The translations under genes were made by a program, and so were the position numbers. The notes under the pieces are model-generated. The model was not told where the DNA came from. It did not search any database and saw only the letters and a list, made by a program, of their open reading frames with translations. A DNA stretch of 64,000 nucleotides from JANLYC01 sp963750495 (lineage in GTDB: Bacteria; Actinomycetota; Actinomycetes; Propionibacteriales; Nocardioidaceae), in the NCBI GenBank assembly GCA_963750495.1, contig CAVVQV010000006.1:186001-250000 (forward strand). The letters run 5' to 3'. The first letter of the stretch is position 1. Every line of letters starts with the position of its first letter. Positions 55,679 through 63,839 of this stretch are shown piece by piece.

Positions 55679-56808
55679 GCCCCCGCACCAACGGCCGAAG
55701 GCTCGACGTCGGCGACCTCATCTCCGACCGCAGTGTGAAGATCATCGTGTGCTGCGGGTCGGGTGGAGTCGGCAAGACCACCACCGCAGCCTCGCTCGCG
55801 CTGCGCGCGGCCGAATCCGGCCGCAAGGCCGTCGTGTTGACCATCGACCCGGCGCGCCGGCTCGCGCAGTCGATGGGCCTGAGCGAGCTCGACAACACAC
55901 CGCGGGCCGTGGCCGGCGTCGACACCTCAGGTGGCGGCAGCCTCGACGCGATGATGCTCGACATGAAGCGCACCTTCGACGAGGTGGTCGAGTCGCACGC
56001 CACCCGGGAGAAGGCCGAGCAGATCCTGGCGAACCCCTTCTACCAGGCGTTGAGCAGCTCGTTCGCCGGCACCCAGGAGTACATGGCCATGGAGAAGCTC
56101 GGTCAGCTGCACGCCGAGGCTGGGAGCAGCGGCCGATGGGACCTCATCGTCGTCGACACCCCGCCGTCGAGGTCAGCGCTGGATTTCCTCGACGCGCCCG
56201 AGCGGCTCTCGTCGTTCCTCGACGGCCGCCTGATCAAGCTCCTGGTGGCGCCCGCTCGTGGACCGGCCCGGCTGTTGTCCACCGGGATGTCCCTCGTCAC
56301 GGGTGCGATCTCGAAGATCCTCGGGGGCCAGATGCTGCGCGACGTCCAGACCTTCGTGGCTGCGCTCGACACCCTCTTCGGTGGTTTCCGGACCCGCGCT
56401 GACAAGACGTACCAGATCCTCAAGGATCCGCAGACGGCGTTCGTCGTCGTCGCGTCGCCGGATCCTGACGCGCTGCGCGAGGCGGCCTTCTTCGTCGAGC
56501 GACTCCGTGAGGAACGGATGCCGCTGGCGGGGCTGGTGCTCAACCGGGTCACGATGCCGGGTCCGTCCTCCATCTCGGCGCAGGCTGCGTGGGCGGGTGC
56601 CGAACGGCTCGAGCAGGAGTCGAAGCTCACGGCCGCACTGCTCAAGCTGCATGCCGAGCGTTCCACACGTGTGACCCGGGAACGATCACTTCGTCGGAGG
56701 TTCGCGGCGGCCCATCCGGCCGTGGCGACGGCGTCGGTGGCAGCGCTGTCGACGGACGTGCACGACCTGGCTTCCTTGCGCCGGGTGGGCGAGCTGCTGG
56801 CTGGCTAG
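55675..56808 (+). CDS. Get3/ArsA-like ATPase 2 (Rv3680 type)
   Basis: The 377-residue ATPase has CGSGGVGKTTTAASLALRA as deviant Walker A, switch I LTIDPARRLAQSMG and switch II VVDTPPSRSALDFLD. It overlaps ATPase 1 by ATGA, and together they likely form a heteromer. The next gene on the other strand is whiB4, as in M. tuberculosis. Anion transport (ArsA) is unlikely because no arsB or arsD partner is adjacent. Confidence 0.91.
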   Translation: MSPRTNGRRLDVGDLISDRSVKIIVCCGSGGVGKTTTAASLALRAAESGRKAVVLTIDPARRLAQSMGLSELDNTPRAVAGVDTSGGGSLDAMMLDMKRTFDEVVESHATREKAEQILANPFYQALSSSFAGTQEYMAMEKLGQLHAEAGSSGRWDLIVVDTPPSRSALDFLDAPERLSSFLDGRLIKLLVAPARGPARLLSTGMSLVTGAISKILGGQMLRDVQTFVAALDTLFGGFRTRADKTYQILKDPQTAFVVVASPDPDALREAAFFVERLREERMPLAGLVLNRVTMPGPSSISAQAAWAGAERLEQESKLTAALLKLHAERSTRVTRERSLRRRFAAAHPAVATASVAALSTDVHDLASLRRVGELLAG

Positions 56809-56837
56809 CCCCGCCGTCCAACTGCCGGAAAACACAA

Positions 56838-56890
56838 AACGAACCGGCTGAGACGGCTTACCCCTCCGAAGCCGCCTCATCCGGTTCGTT
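56838..56890. terminator. bidirectional terminator between Get3-like gene and whiB4
   Basis: A stem of about 20 bp with two mismatches is formed by AACGAACCGG (56838-56847) plus TGAG/CGGCTT and their complements up to 56890, with a 9-base loop. On the minus strand the stem is followed by TTTTGTGTTTT, so it ends whiB4 well. It also lies 30 bases after the ATPase stop. Confidence 0.85.
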
Positions 56891-56907
56891 CCCGGAGCGC
56901 TCGCCGA

Positions 56908-57219
56908 TCAGCCGGCTGCGCTGGCTCCTCTGGCCGTTGACACGGCCAAGTGCTGCTCGCGGGCTGCCTCGAGGAGGCCCCGCCACGACGTGACGTTGGG
57001 ACGGCGGCGCAGCAAGGCCCGGCGCTCGCGCTCGGTCATGCCACCCCAGACGCCCCACTCGATGTTGTTGTCCAGGGCTTCAGCCAGACATTCCGTACGT
57101 ACCGGACACTGGCCACACACCTGCTTGGCGCGATTCTGTGCTGCTCCACGGACGAAGAGCTCGTCCGGGCGGGCGCCCTTGCAGGACGCCACGTCTGCCC
57201 ACTGCTCGTTCCAAGTCAT
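56908..57219 (-). CDS. whiB4: WhiB-family iron-sulfur regulator (WhiB4-like)
   Basis: The 103-residue protein has the four cluster-binding cysteines at positions 13, 35, 38 and 44 (CxxC within QVCGQCPVRTEC), the G(V/I)WGG turn as WGVWGGMTERERR, and a basic C-terminal RRRP helix for DNA binding. WhiB proteins bind an oxygen- or NO-sensitive [4Fe-4S] cluster and sigma factor region 4. Identification as WhiB4 rests on the Get3-whiB4-ponA2 order. It is divergent from ponA2 over a 230-base region full of inverted repeats. Confidence 0.93.
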   Translation of the reverse strand: MTWNEQWADVASCKGARPDELFVRGAAQNRAKQVCGQCPVRTECLAEALDNNIEWGVWGGMTERERRALLRRRPNVTSWRGLLEAAREQHLAVSTARGASAAG

Positions 57220-57264
57220 GTCCAGCCCCTACCGAGAGAAGAATGAGCCTGCTGAGTCCCAGAG

Positions 57265-57418
57265 GAACCAGTGCAAACAGTGGTTCTCAGGTGGAGAGAA
57301 CGTTACGGACCATTCGACCGCCGCGGGAGGGTCCGAACTGCTCAAACCGTGTAGTCCATTCGGACTATGACCAACTAGTCATATGTGGTCGGAGTCGGTC
57401 GCAAAGTCAGATTGCGAC
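57265..57418. promoter_or_regulatory. divergent whiB4-ponA2 control region with inverted repeats
   Basis: Five short inverted repeats lie between the two genes: GAACCA/TGGTTC (57265-57286), GTTCTC/GAGAAC (57283-57301), AGTCC/GGACT (57353-57366), ATGAC/GTCAT (57367-57382) and GTCGCAA/TTGCGAC (57398-57418). The last has 7-bp arms and ends 31 bases before the ponA2 start. They may be operators or mRNA structure; no promoter is clear enough to call. Confidence 0.4.
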
Positions 57419-57449
57419 TTCTCCCAGGGTCTCCCGTACTCTGGAGCGC

Positions 57450-59870
57450 ATGCCTCGGCTTGTGCGTCCTGCCCGTCATGAGGGCGGTTTGATCCATCAG
57501 ATCGTCGTCATCATCGGCATCAGCGTCCTTTCCGGAGTGCTGATGGCGGGCCTCGCCCTCCCCTGGGTCGGCCTGATCAGCAAAGGTGCCGAGAACAGCG
57601 CCGAGTCCGTGAAGCACTTCCCCAAGAAGCTGGAGTTCAAGCCACTCAACGAGCGCACCCGCGTGCTCGCCGCTGACGGCACCCAGATCGCGGCCTTCTA
57701 CGACGAGAACCGCAAGTACGTCCGGCTCGGCAAGATCTCGACCGTCATGCAGCAAGCGATCGTCGCCATCGAGGACGCTCGGTTCTACGAGCACGGCGCC
57801 CTCGACGTGCGCGGCACCTTGCGCGCCCTGTTCATCAACCAGGCCAGTGACAAGACGATCCAGGGTGGTTCCTCCATCACCCAGCAGCTCGTCAAGCTCA
57901 CGTTGCAGGAGAACGCCACCTCTGAAGAGGCGAAGGCGGCTGCGACGGCCAAGAGCTACGCACGCAAGTTCGACGAGCTCCGGTACGCCGTCTGGGTCGA
58001 GTCCCACCTGACCAAGCCGCAGATCCTCGAGCACTACCTCAACACCGCGTACTTCGGCGACGGCGCCTACGGCATCGAGGCGGCCGCGCACCACTACTTC
58101 TCGACGACGGCGAAGAAGCTCAATCTTCGTCAGGCCGCGATGCTGGCCGGCATCGTCAAGAACCCGTCGGAGTACGACCCGACCAACAACCCCGACCTGG
58201 CCCGCGGTCGGCGCGACACCGTCATCGGCAAGATGCTCGACCTGCACATCATCACCACGCAGCGTGCCCACCACGCGATGAAGACCAAGCTTGGCCTCCA
58301 CCCGTCCTACACAGCCAACGGCTGCGTCAACGCGGATGCCCCGTTCTTCTGCGCCTACCTGTTGAAGTACCTGCTCGAGAACCCGGCGCTGGGCAAGACC
58401 ACAGAGCAGCGCAAGCACGCCATCTACGCCGGCGGTCTCACGATCCAGAGCACGCTCGACCGGCGGTTCCAGGTGGCGGCGTCCAAGTCGGTCCACTCGC
58501 ACGTCTACGCACGTGACAATGCCGTCGGCGCGATCGCCGAGGTCGAGCCCGGCACGGGTTACGTGCGTGCGCTGGCCCAGTCCAAGCCGATGGGCAACGA
58601 CCACCGCAAGGGCGAGACCTACCTCAACTTCACCGTGCCCACCAAGTACGGTGACGCGCCCGGCTTCCAGGCCGGCTCGACGTTCAAGCTGTTCGTGCTC
58701 GCGCAGGCGATCAAGGACGGCATCCCGCTCAACAAGTCGATCTACTCCCCGGCGGCATATCCGGTCGACCTCGGCACCTATCCGACCTGCGGCGGCAACT
58801 ACCCGTCGACCGAGGTCTTCACGTTCCACAACTCCACCGACAGCGGCAACATGGACATGTACTCCGGCACGCAGCTGTCGGTCAACACGTTCTTCGTCCA
58901 GCTCGAGAAGATGACGGGCCTGTGCGGTCCCTACAAGCTCGCCCAGGAGATGGGCGTCGAGCTCGACGACCCGGTCCACGAGCGGGTGCCGTCCTTCACC
59001 CTCGGCATCGCCAACGTGAGCCCGCTCGAGATGGCCGAGGCCTACGCGACCGCCGCCAACCGCGGTGTGCACTGCGCCTCGACTCCCATCCTCGAGATCC
59101 GCGATCGCAGGGGCAACGTCATCCCCACGCCGGGACCGCAGTGCAACCGGGTACTCAAACCGGCCTACGCCGATGCGATCAACGACATTCTCAAGGGCGT
59201 CATGGAGCCGGGTGGCTTCGGCGCCAACATCGCCCTCGACCAGCCGTCCGCGGGCAAGACCGGGACGGTGGCACCGGCGAAGTCGGTGTGGTTCGTCGGC
59301 TACACGCCCACCTTGTCGACTGCCGCGATGATCGCCGGCGTCAAGCCCAACGGCGACCCGCTCGACATCGACTACACCACGATCGGCGGAGTCAACGTAG
59401 GCAGCGTCCATGGCTCGACGACCGCAGGCCCCATGTGGGGTGAGGCGATGCAGGCGATCCAGCAGTGGCTCCCTGACAAGGAGTTCATGTCGCCCGACCC
59501 CTCGGTCGTCAATGGCCAGACAGTCCCGATCCCGTCGTACTACGGCCAGAGCCCGGAGTCGGCTGCGGCGGCGTTGAGCAAGCTCGGGTTCAACCCGCAG
59601 ATCGTCTCGTACAGCGTGAACTCCTCGGCGCCGCAGGGCACCGTTGCCTACACGTCACCGTCGTACGAGGGCACGACCGGGGAGACCGTCAGCATCTACG
59701 TGTCGAACGGCGTGACCCCCGAGCCGACCAAGCCGACCAAGCCGACCAAGCCACCCGAGACGACGCCGACCAAGCCGACTGACACGAAACCCACGGGTGG
59801 TGGCAACGGCGGTGGTCACGGTCGTGGAGGCGGCGGTGGCGGCCACGGCGGCGGCCACGGCGGCGGATAG
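57450..59870 (+). CDS. ponA2: class A penicillin-binding protein PonA2 with PASTA domain
   Basis: The 806-residue bifunctional peptidoglycan synthase has a membrane helix (about 15-40) and a GT51 transglycosylase (catalytic Glu108 in IEDARFYEHG, then GGSSITQQLVK). The transpeptidase has Ser410 in AGSTFKLF, SVN and SAGKTGTV. One PASTA domain follows (about 680-760). The end is a Thr/Pro/Lys linker and a Gly/His-rich tail. The ATG at 57450 has GGAG very close (3 bases), so the start is somewhat uncertain. Order and domains match Rv3682. Confidence 0.94.
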   Translation: MPRLVRPARHEGGLIHQIVVIIGISVLSGVLMAGLALPWVGLISKGAENSAESVKHFPKKLEFKPLNERTRVLAADGTQIAAFYDENRKYVRLGKISTVMQQAIVAIEDARFYEHGALDVRGTLRALFINQASDKTIQGGSSITQQLVKLTLQENATSEEAKAAATAKSYARKFDELRYAVWVESHLTKPQILEHYLNTAYFGDGAYGIEAAAHHYFSTTAKKLNLRQAAMLAGIVKNPSEYDPTNNPDLARGRRDTVIGKMLDLHIITTQRAHHAMKTKLGLHPSYTANGCVNADAPFFCAYLLKYLLENPALGKTTEQRKHAIYAGGLTIQSTLDRRFQVAASKSVHSHVYARDNAVGAIAEVEPGTGYVRALAQSKPMGNDHRKGETYLNFTVPTKYGDAPGFQAGSTFKLFVLAQAIKDGIPLNKSIYSPAAYPVDLGTYPTCGGNYPSTEVFTFHNSTDSGNMDMYSGTQLSVNTFFVQLEKMTGLCGPYKLAQEMGVELDDPVHERVPSFTLGIANVSPLEMAEAYATAANRGVHCASTPILEIRDRRGNVIPTPGPQCNRVLKPAYADAINDILKGVMEPGGFGANIALDQPSAGKTGTVAPAKSVWFVGYTPTLSTAAMIAGVKPNGDPLDIDYTTIGGVNVGSVHGSTTAGPMWGEAMQAIQQWLPDKEFMSPDPSVVNGQTVPIPSYYGQSPESAAAALSKLGFNPQIVSYSVNSSAPQGTVAYTSPSYEGTTGETVSIYVSNGVTPEPTKPTKPTKPPETTPTKPTDTKPTGGGNGGGHGRGGGGGGHGGGHGGG

Positions 59871-59882
59871 CCGTTCCCTGAG

Positions 59883-60341
59883 CTAGCCGAGCTGGCGGCG
59901 CACCTCGGCCGAGACCGCACCACCGTCGGCACGGCCCTTGACCTGCGGAGTGATGGCCCCCATGACGCGGCCCATCGCGCGCATGCCGTCGGAACCGACG
60001 CCGAGCTCGGCGATCGTGCTCGTCACCAGATCGGCAATCTCGGCGTCGCTCATCGGCTCCGGCAGGAACTCCGCGAGGATGGCGGCCTCGGCGCGTTCCT
60101 TGGCAGCCAGCTCGGACCGGCCGGCCTCGTCGAAGGCGGCCGACGCCTCACGTCGCTTCTTGGCCTCCGTGGCCAGCACGCCGGTGACATCGTCGTCGGT
60201 CAGCTCGCGCGCCTGCTTGCCCGCCACCTCAGCATTGGTGACGGCGGTGAGCACCATCCGCAGCGTCGAGGAGCGCAGCTCGTCGCGGGCCTTCATCGAG
60301 GCGGTGAGCTCGGAGCGTAGACGGTCCTTCATCGCAGACAT
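59883..60341 (-). CDS. GatB/YqeY domain protein
   Basis: The 152-residue protein is all-helical: MKDRLRSELTASMKARDELR, then VLATEAKKRREASAAFDEAGR, and a C-terminal GRVMGAITPQVKGRADGG. The YqeY family resembles the tRNA-binding tail of GatB, but its job is not established. It converges with ponA2 (12-base gap). Confidence 0.93.
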   Translation of the reverse strand: MSAMKDRLRSELTASMKARDELRSSTLRMVLTAVTNAEVAGKQARELTDDDVTGVLATEAKKRREASAAFDEAGRSELAAKERAEAAILAEFLPEPMSDAEIADLVTSTIAELGVGSDGMRAMGRVMGAITPQVKGRADGGAVSAEVRRQLG

Positions 60342-60391
60342 GTGAGAAGCCTATGGCCTCATCCGTACAGACCATGTGAAACCCTGGCCCG

Positions 60392-61291
60392 GTGAACTCC
60401 GTGGTGAAGGTGACGGCCGGGCTCGCCCTGGCCGGCGCCGGGACGCTGGCCTACAGCGCCGGTTACGAGGTACGGGCGTTCCGGCTGCGTGAGGCCGAGG
60501 TCCCGTGCCTGCCGACCGGTGCCGACCCGCTCCGTGTGCTGCACCTGTCCGACATCCACCTGACTCCGAGCCAGCTGCGCAAGCAGGAGTGGCTGGGCAG
60601 CCTCGCGGCTCTCGAACCCGACCTCGTCGTCAACACCGGCGACAACCTCAGCCACGCGGGAGCGGTGGACCCCGTGGTGCAGGCCCTGGGCGCCCTGCTG
60701 GACATCCCCGGTGTGTATGTCTTCGGGTCCAACGACTACTGGGGCCCCGTGCTGAAGAACCCGCTGCGGTACTTCCTGCCCAACGGCGGCAAGAAGAAGT
60801 TCCACGGCCCGCCGCTGCCCTGGCGCGACCTGCGCAGCAAGCTCGGCGCCGGCGGCTGGCTCGACCTGACGAACACCACCGCGTCCCTGGAGGTCAACGG
60901 GCTACGCATCGCCTTTGCCGGGGTCGACGATCCGCACCTCGGGTACGACGACCTCGAGGCCGTGGCCGGCCCCGCCGACGCGACCGCTGACCTCCGACTA
61001 GGAGTGAGCCACGCGCCGTACCTGCGCGTGCTCGACGCGTTCACCGCCGACGGGTACGACCTGATCCTGGCCGGGCACACCCACGGCGGGCAGCTGCGCG
61101 TTCCTGGGTACGGCGCCCTGGTCACCAACTGTGACATCGACCCGCGGCGCTCGAGGGGCCTGCACGACCACCGGGCGGGTGACCGTCGGGCCTGGCTGCA
61201 TGTCTCGGCTGGGCTGGGGACCTCGCCGTACGCGCCGTATCGTTTCTGTTGTTTTCCCGAGGCCACGTTGCTGACCCTGACCGCTCGGTGA
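60392..61291 (+). CDS. metallophosphoesterase (Rv3683-like)
   Basis: The 299-residue protein starts with a hydrophobic helix that may anchor it. The calcineurin-like motifs are DIHL, GDNLSHAG, SNDY, and AGHTHGGQLRVP. It is a YaeI/YkuE-like phosphoesterase, of unknown substrate; UDP-glucose-like or phospholipid substrates are known for relatives. Start is GTG at 60392. Rv3683 has the same place after ponA2. Confidence 0.91.
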   Translation: MNSVVKVTAGLALAGAGTLAYSAGYEVRAFRLREAEVPCLPTGADPLRVLHLSDIHLTPSQLRKQEWLGSLAALEPDLVVNTGDNLSHAGAVDPVVQALGALLDIPGVYVFGSNDYWGPVLKNPLRYFLPNGGKKKFHGPPLPWRDLRSKLGAGGWLDLTNTTASLEVNGLRIAFAGVDDPHLGYDDLEAVAGPADATADLRLGVSHAPYLRVLDAFTADGYDLILAGHTHGGQLRVPGYGALVTNCDIDPRRSRGLHDHRAGDRRAWLHVSAGLGTSPYAPYRFCCFPEATLLTLTAR

Positions 61292-61349
61292 GTGCTACGG
61301 GAACCTGATTTAGCCTTGCGCTTGTGCTCCGGTAGAGTGACTCCGCCCT

Positions 61350-61423
61350 CGGGCTGTGGCGCAGTTTGGTAGCGCGCGTCGTTCGGGACGACGAGGCCGC
61401 AGGTTCAAATCCTGTCAGCCCGA
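61350..61423 (+). tRNA. tRNA-Pro (anticodon CGG)
   Basis: A full cloverleaf is present: acceptor CGGGCTG/CAGCCCG, D-stem GCGC/GCGC, anticodon stem CGTCG/CGACG around loop TTCGGGA (anticodon CGG, reading CCG), T-arm GCAGG-TTCAAAT-CCTGT, and discriminator A. No CCA is encoded. It marks the end of the conserved block. Confidence 0.96.
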
Positions 61424-61426
61424 CAA

Positions 61427-61472
61427 TGGTTTCCCAGGTCAGCGCCCATTCGGGACCTGGCCTGGGAAACCA
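61427..61472 (+). terminator. hairpin directly after tRNA-Pro
   Basis: The 12-bp arms TGGTTTCCCAGG (61427-61438) and CCTGGGAAACCA (61461-61472) can pair; an inner alternative stem CCAGGTC/GACCTGG competes. It starts 4 bases after the tRNA and lacks a T-run. It is a likely terminator or processing structure. Confidence 0.65.
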
Positions 61473-61634
61473 CGTGCCGTGAGTGCGCCGCGGGCGATAG
61501 CGCCGCCTGAGCGGCCGTGCACGCGCCTACCGCGGCCGTCGGCGGCGGTTCAACCCTCCGAGCAGGTCGGTCGACCAGCTCCCAAGGAACTAGTAGGCGA
61601 CACGTCGGTAGCCCGAGGCCCTAGGGTCGAATGT

Positions 61635-61994
61635 ATGCGCATTCTAGGTATCTGCTTCGCCGGAACCTCAACCAGGGAACGCCCGGCCATGGCCGAGTTC
61701 GTCAGCGACGTCCTCGGCATTCCGCACCACCATGTCGAGGGTGTCGAAGCGGACCTGTTCAAGCTTCCCGACGGTAGTTCGTTCGCCGTTGCGTCCCCAG
61801 GCGGCATGGGCGACAGTGCCCGATCCTTGGGCTTTCTCGTCGCGAGCCTGGATGACGCTGTCGCCGATCTGGTCGCCGCAGGTGTCTCCACGGACGCCGC
61901 TGCCACAAACGAGACTGAGCGGTACGTGCACTTCACCGCCCCGGATGGGCAGTTGTACGAACTGGTCGAGCGCCTGTCATCAGCGACCCGCTGA
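61635..61994 (+). CDS. VOC (glyoxalase/bleomycin-resistance-like) protein
   Basis: The 119-residue protein has the beta-alpha-beta-beta-beta layout of VOC proteins: MAEFVSDVLGIPHHHVEG, LGFLVASLDDAVADLVAAGV and YVHFTAPDGQLYELVERL. The C-terminal Glu of YELVE is a usual metal ligand. No substrate can be assigned. The ATG at 61635 is used; the ATG at 61631 is out of frame. It lies after tRNA-Pro in a less GC-biased stretch. Confidence 0.8.
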   Translation: MRILGICFAGTSTRERPAMAEFVSDVLGIPHHHVEGVEADLFKLPDGSSFAVASPGGMGDSARSLGFLVASLDDAVADLVAAGVSTDAAATNETERYVHFTAPDGQLYELVERLSSATR

Positions 61995-62113
61995 GGGCTG
62001 ATCGAAGCCGACGAGTGCGTTATCGGCGCGGGCATCTACACCGACCGCGAACACAGCGCACCAGGGCACACACGCCATCCCGGGTGGCCGACGATCTCGT
62101 AGCAGACGAGGCG

Positions 62114-62124
62114 GTCAGCCCGAC
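62114..62124 (+). repeat. 11-bp copy of the tRNA-Pro 3' end
   Basis: GTCAGCCCGAC here is identical to 61414-61424 at the tRNA-Pro 3' end, 700 bases upstream in the same orientation. It could be the far end of an old integration event, or chance. Confidence 0.3.
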
Positions 62125-62151
62125 CTGAGCGCAAGCGCCGCCGCGCAGCCC

Positions 62152-63606
62152 TCAGGACCGCGCTCGTGCGATCGTGGTCCCGAGGACTGCGGTCGCCAGT
62201 GCTACGACAGCTGCGGCGGTGAATGCCGCCGCGAAGCCAGTGGGGGAGAGCACACCGGTACCCAATCCCCCGGCCGAGACGCCGATCGCGGTGAACGTGG
62301 CCGTGCCGAGTGCCGCGCCGACCTGGGTCGCCGAGCCCGCCAGTCCGGACGCGAGCCCCACATGCGTCTCGGGGACCGCAGACGCGACGACCATGGTGGT
62401 GGGCATGAAACTGAGTGCTACGCCGGTGGCGACGAGAAGCAACCCGGGAAGAACCGCAGTCAGGTACCCGGCTTCGCGAGGTGCGTACGCAAGCCAGAGG
62501 TGACCGGATGCCAGCACCACGAGGCCGATGGCAAGAGTGCGTTCAGGCCCAAGAACGCGTATCACCCGCGGCAGCACGGCGAGCGAGACCAAGAATCCCA
62601 GGAGCGGGGTTGGGACCATCGCCAATCCCGCCTGCTGAGGAGCCATGGCGAGGCCCTGTTGAAGGTAGAGGGCCATGAGCACAAACGTGGAAGCTCTGAC
62701 GGCTCCGCCGAGGAGAGCAAGGGCCACACCGGTGGACAGTGCCCGCGAACGGAAGAGCTCGAGGGGCACGAGCGGGTCTGCGGTGCGGCGCTGGAGGATG
62801 ACGAATGCCACCAGGAGCAGGGCAGACATGGACAGGCTGGCAAGGACGGTCGGAGAGCTCCAACCGCGGTCAGCAACGGCGAGGGCACCATAGACGAGCG
62901 CGATCACCGCCCCCGTACTGGTTGCAGCACCGCGTCCGTCGAGTCGGATTCGCGTACCGGTGGGAGCCTCCACGAGCACGTACGGGGCCAGGACAACCGT
63001 GGCGACCGAGACTGGAACGGTGACGAGAAATATCGATGACCAGCCAAAGGGACCTGTGAGCAGCCCACCGACCATGACACCGGTCGCCCCTCCGAGAGTC
63101 GAGGCTGCGCCCCAGGCGCTCAGGGCCCTGGTTCGCTGCTGACGAGAAACGGTCAGCAGGAGGAGCGACATCGCGGCGGGGCTGAGGGCTGCAGCACCAG
63201 CGCCCTGGATGAGGCGTCCCAACACGAGCAGCCCTTCGGCGTGGGCTCCTGCTGCCATCAGGGTGCCGACGGTGAAAAGAGTCGAACCTGCCATGAACAT
63301 GCGTCGTCGACCGAGCAGGTCGGCGGCACGTCCAGACAGCAAGAGCAGGCCGCCGAACGCGAGGACGTAGGCGTTGACGACCCAGGTGAGGCCGGTCGAG
63401 CTGAGCCCGAGATCGGCCTGCATGGACGGCAGCGCCACGTTGACGATCGAAGTGTCGAGCATCACGACGAACTGGGCGGATACGAGCAGTCCGAGGGCCA
63501 GCGCGCGGCGACGGCACCCGAGGCGAGGGGGCGGGTCCGCGGCTACCCCGTCTGTTGGCGGTTCATGGCCGGTGATGCGAGTGCGTGTTTCGGTGCCGGT
63601 GGTCAT
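62152..63606 (-). CDS. 14-helix MFS drug exporter (EmrB/QacA type)
   Basis: The 484-residue protein has about 14 membrane helices. Motif D1 reads VVMLDTSIVNVALPSMQ and motif A GRAADLLGRRRMF, both typical of the DHA2 (EmrB/QacA) family of drug:proton antiporters. The substrate is unknown. The 233 bases upstream hold no gene and no regulator; no TetR or MarR gene is adjacent in the window. Confidence 0.9.
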   Translation of the reverse strand: MTTGTETRTRITGHEPPTDGVAADPPPRLGCRRRALALGLLVSAQFVVMLDTSIVNVALPSMQADLGLSSTGLTWVVNAYVLAFGGLLLLSGRAADLLGRRRMFMAGSTLFTVGTLMAAGAHAEGLLVLGRLIQGAGAAALSPAAMSLLLLTVSRQQRTRALSAWGAASTLGGATGVMVGGLLTGPFGWSSIFLVTVPVSVATVVLAPYVLVEAPTGTRIRLDGRGAATSTGAVIALVYGALAVADRGWSSPTVLASLSMSALLLVAFVILQRRTADPLVPLELFRSRALSTGVALALLGGAVRASTFVLMALYLQQGLAMAPQQAGLAMVPTPLLGFLVSLAVLPRVIRVLGPERTLAIGLVVLASGHLWLAYAPREAGYLTAVLPGLLLVATGVALSFMPTTMVVASAVPETHVGLASGLAGSATQVGAALGTATFTAIGVSAGGLGTGVLSPTGFAAAFTAAAVVALATAVLGTTIARARS

Positions 63607-63839
63607 GGTGGCCTACCTGATCGTCGTCGGTTGTCGTGCCATTCACCGTGCCGCGATTCCCGGGATCATCGCGCCGGCGATATGGCCGGGATCGCCTTGC
63701 TTCCTGGGACACCTTCCGGAGTTGTGTGTCCTCGTAGGCGGCAGAACTAGGATCCGGGTCGCGCCGTCCCATGCGCTTCCTCGCGCACACGAGAAGCCGG
63801 CCCCTGATCCAGCCGGACGCTCTCGGTTCGCACGCCGAG

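Noticed and set aside
55675..56808. Arsenite efflux ATPase (arsA) with the permease at 39156 as arsB
   Set aside because: The two loci are 15 kb apart, there is no arsR or arsC, and the Get3-like pair sits in its conserved whiB4-ponA2 context.
57375..59411. Long minus-strand open frame opposite ponA2
   Set aside because: It is antisense to a clear PBP gene, lacks any known motif, and its length reflects high GC bias in codon positions.
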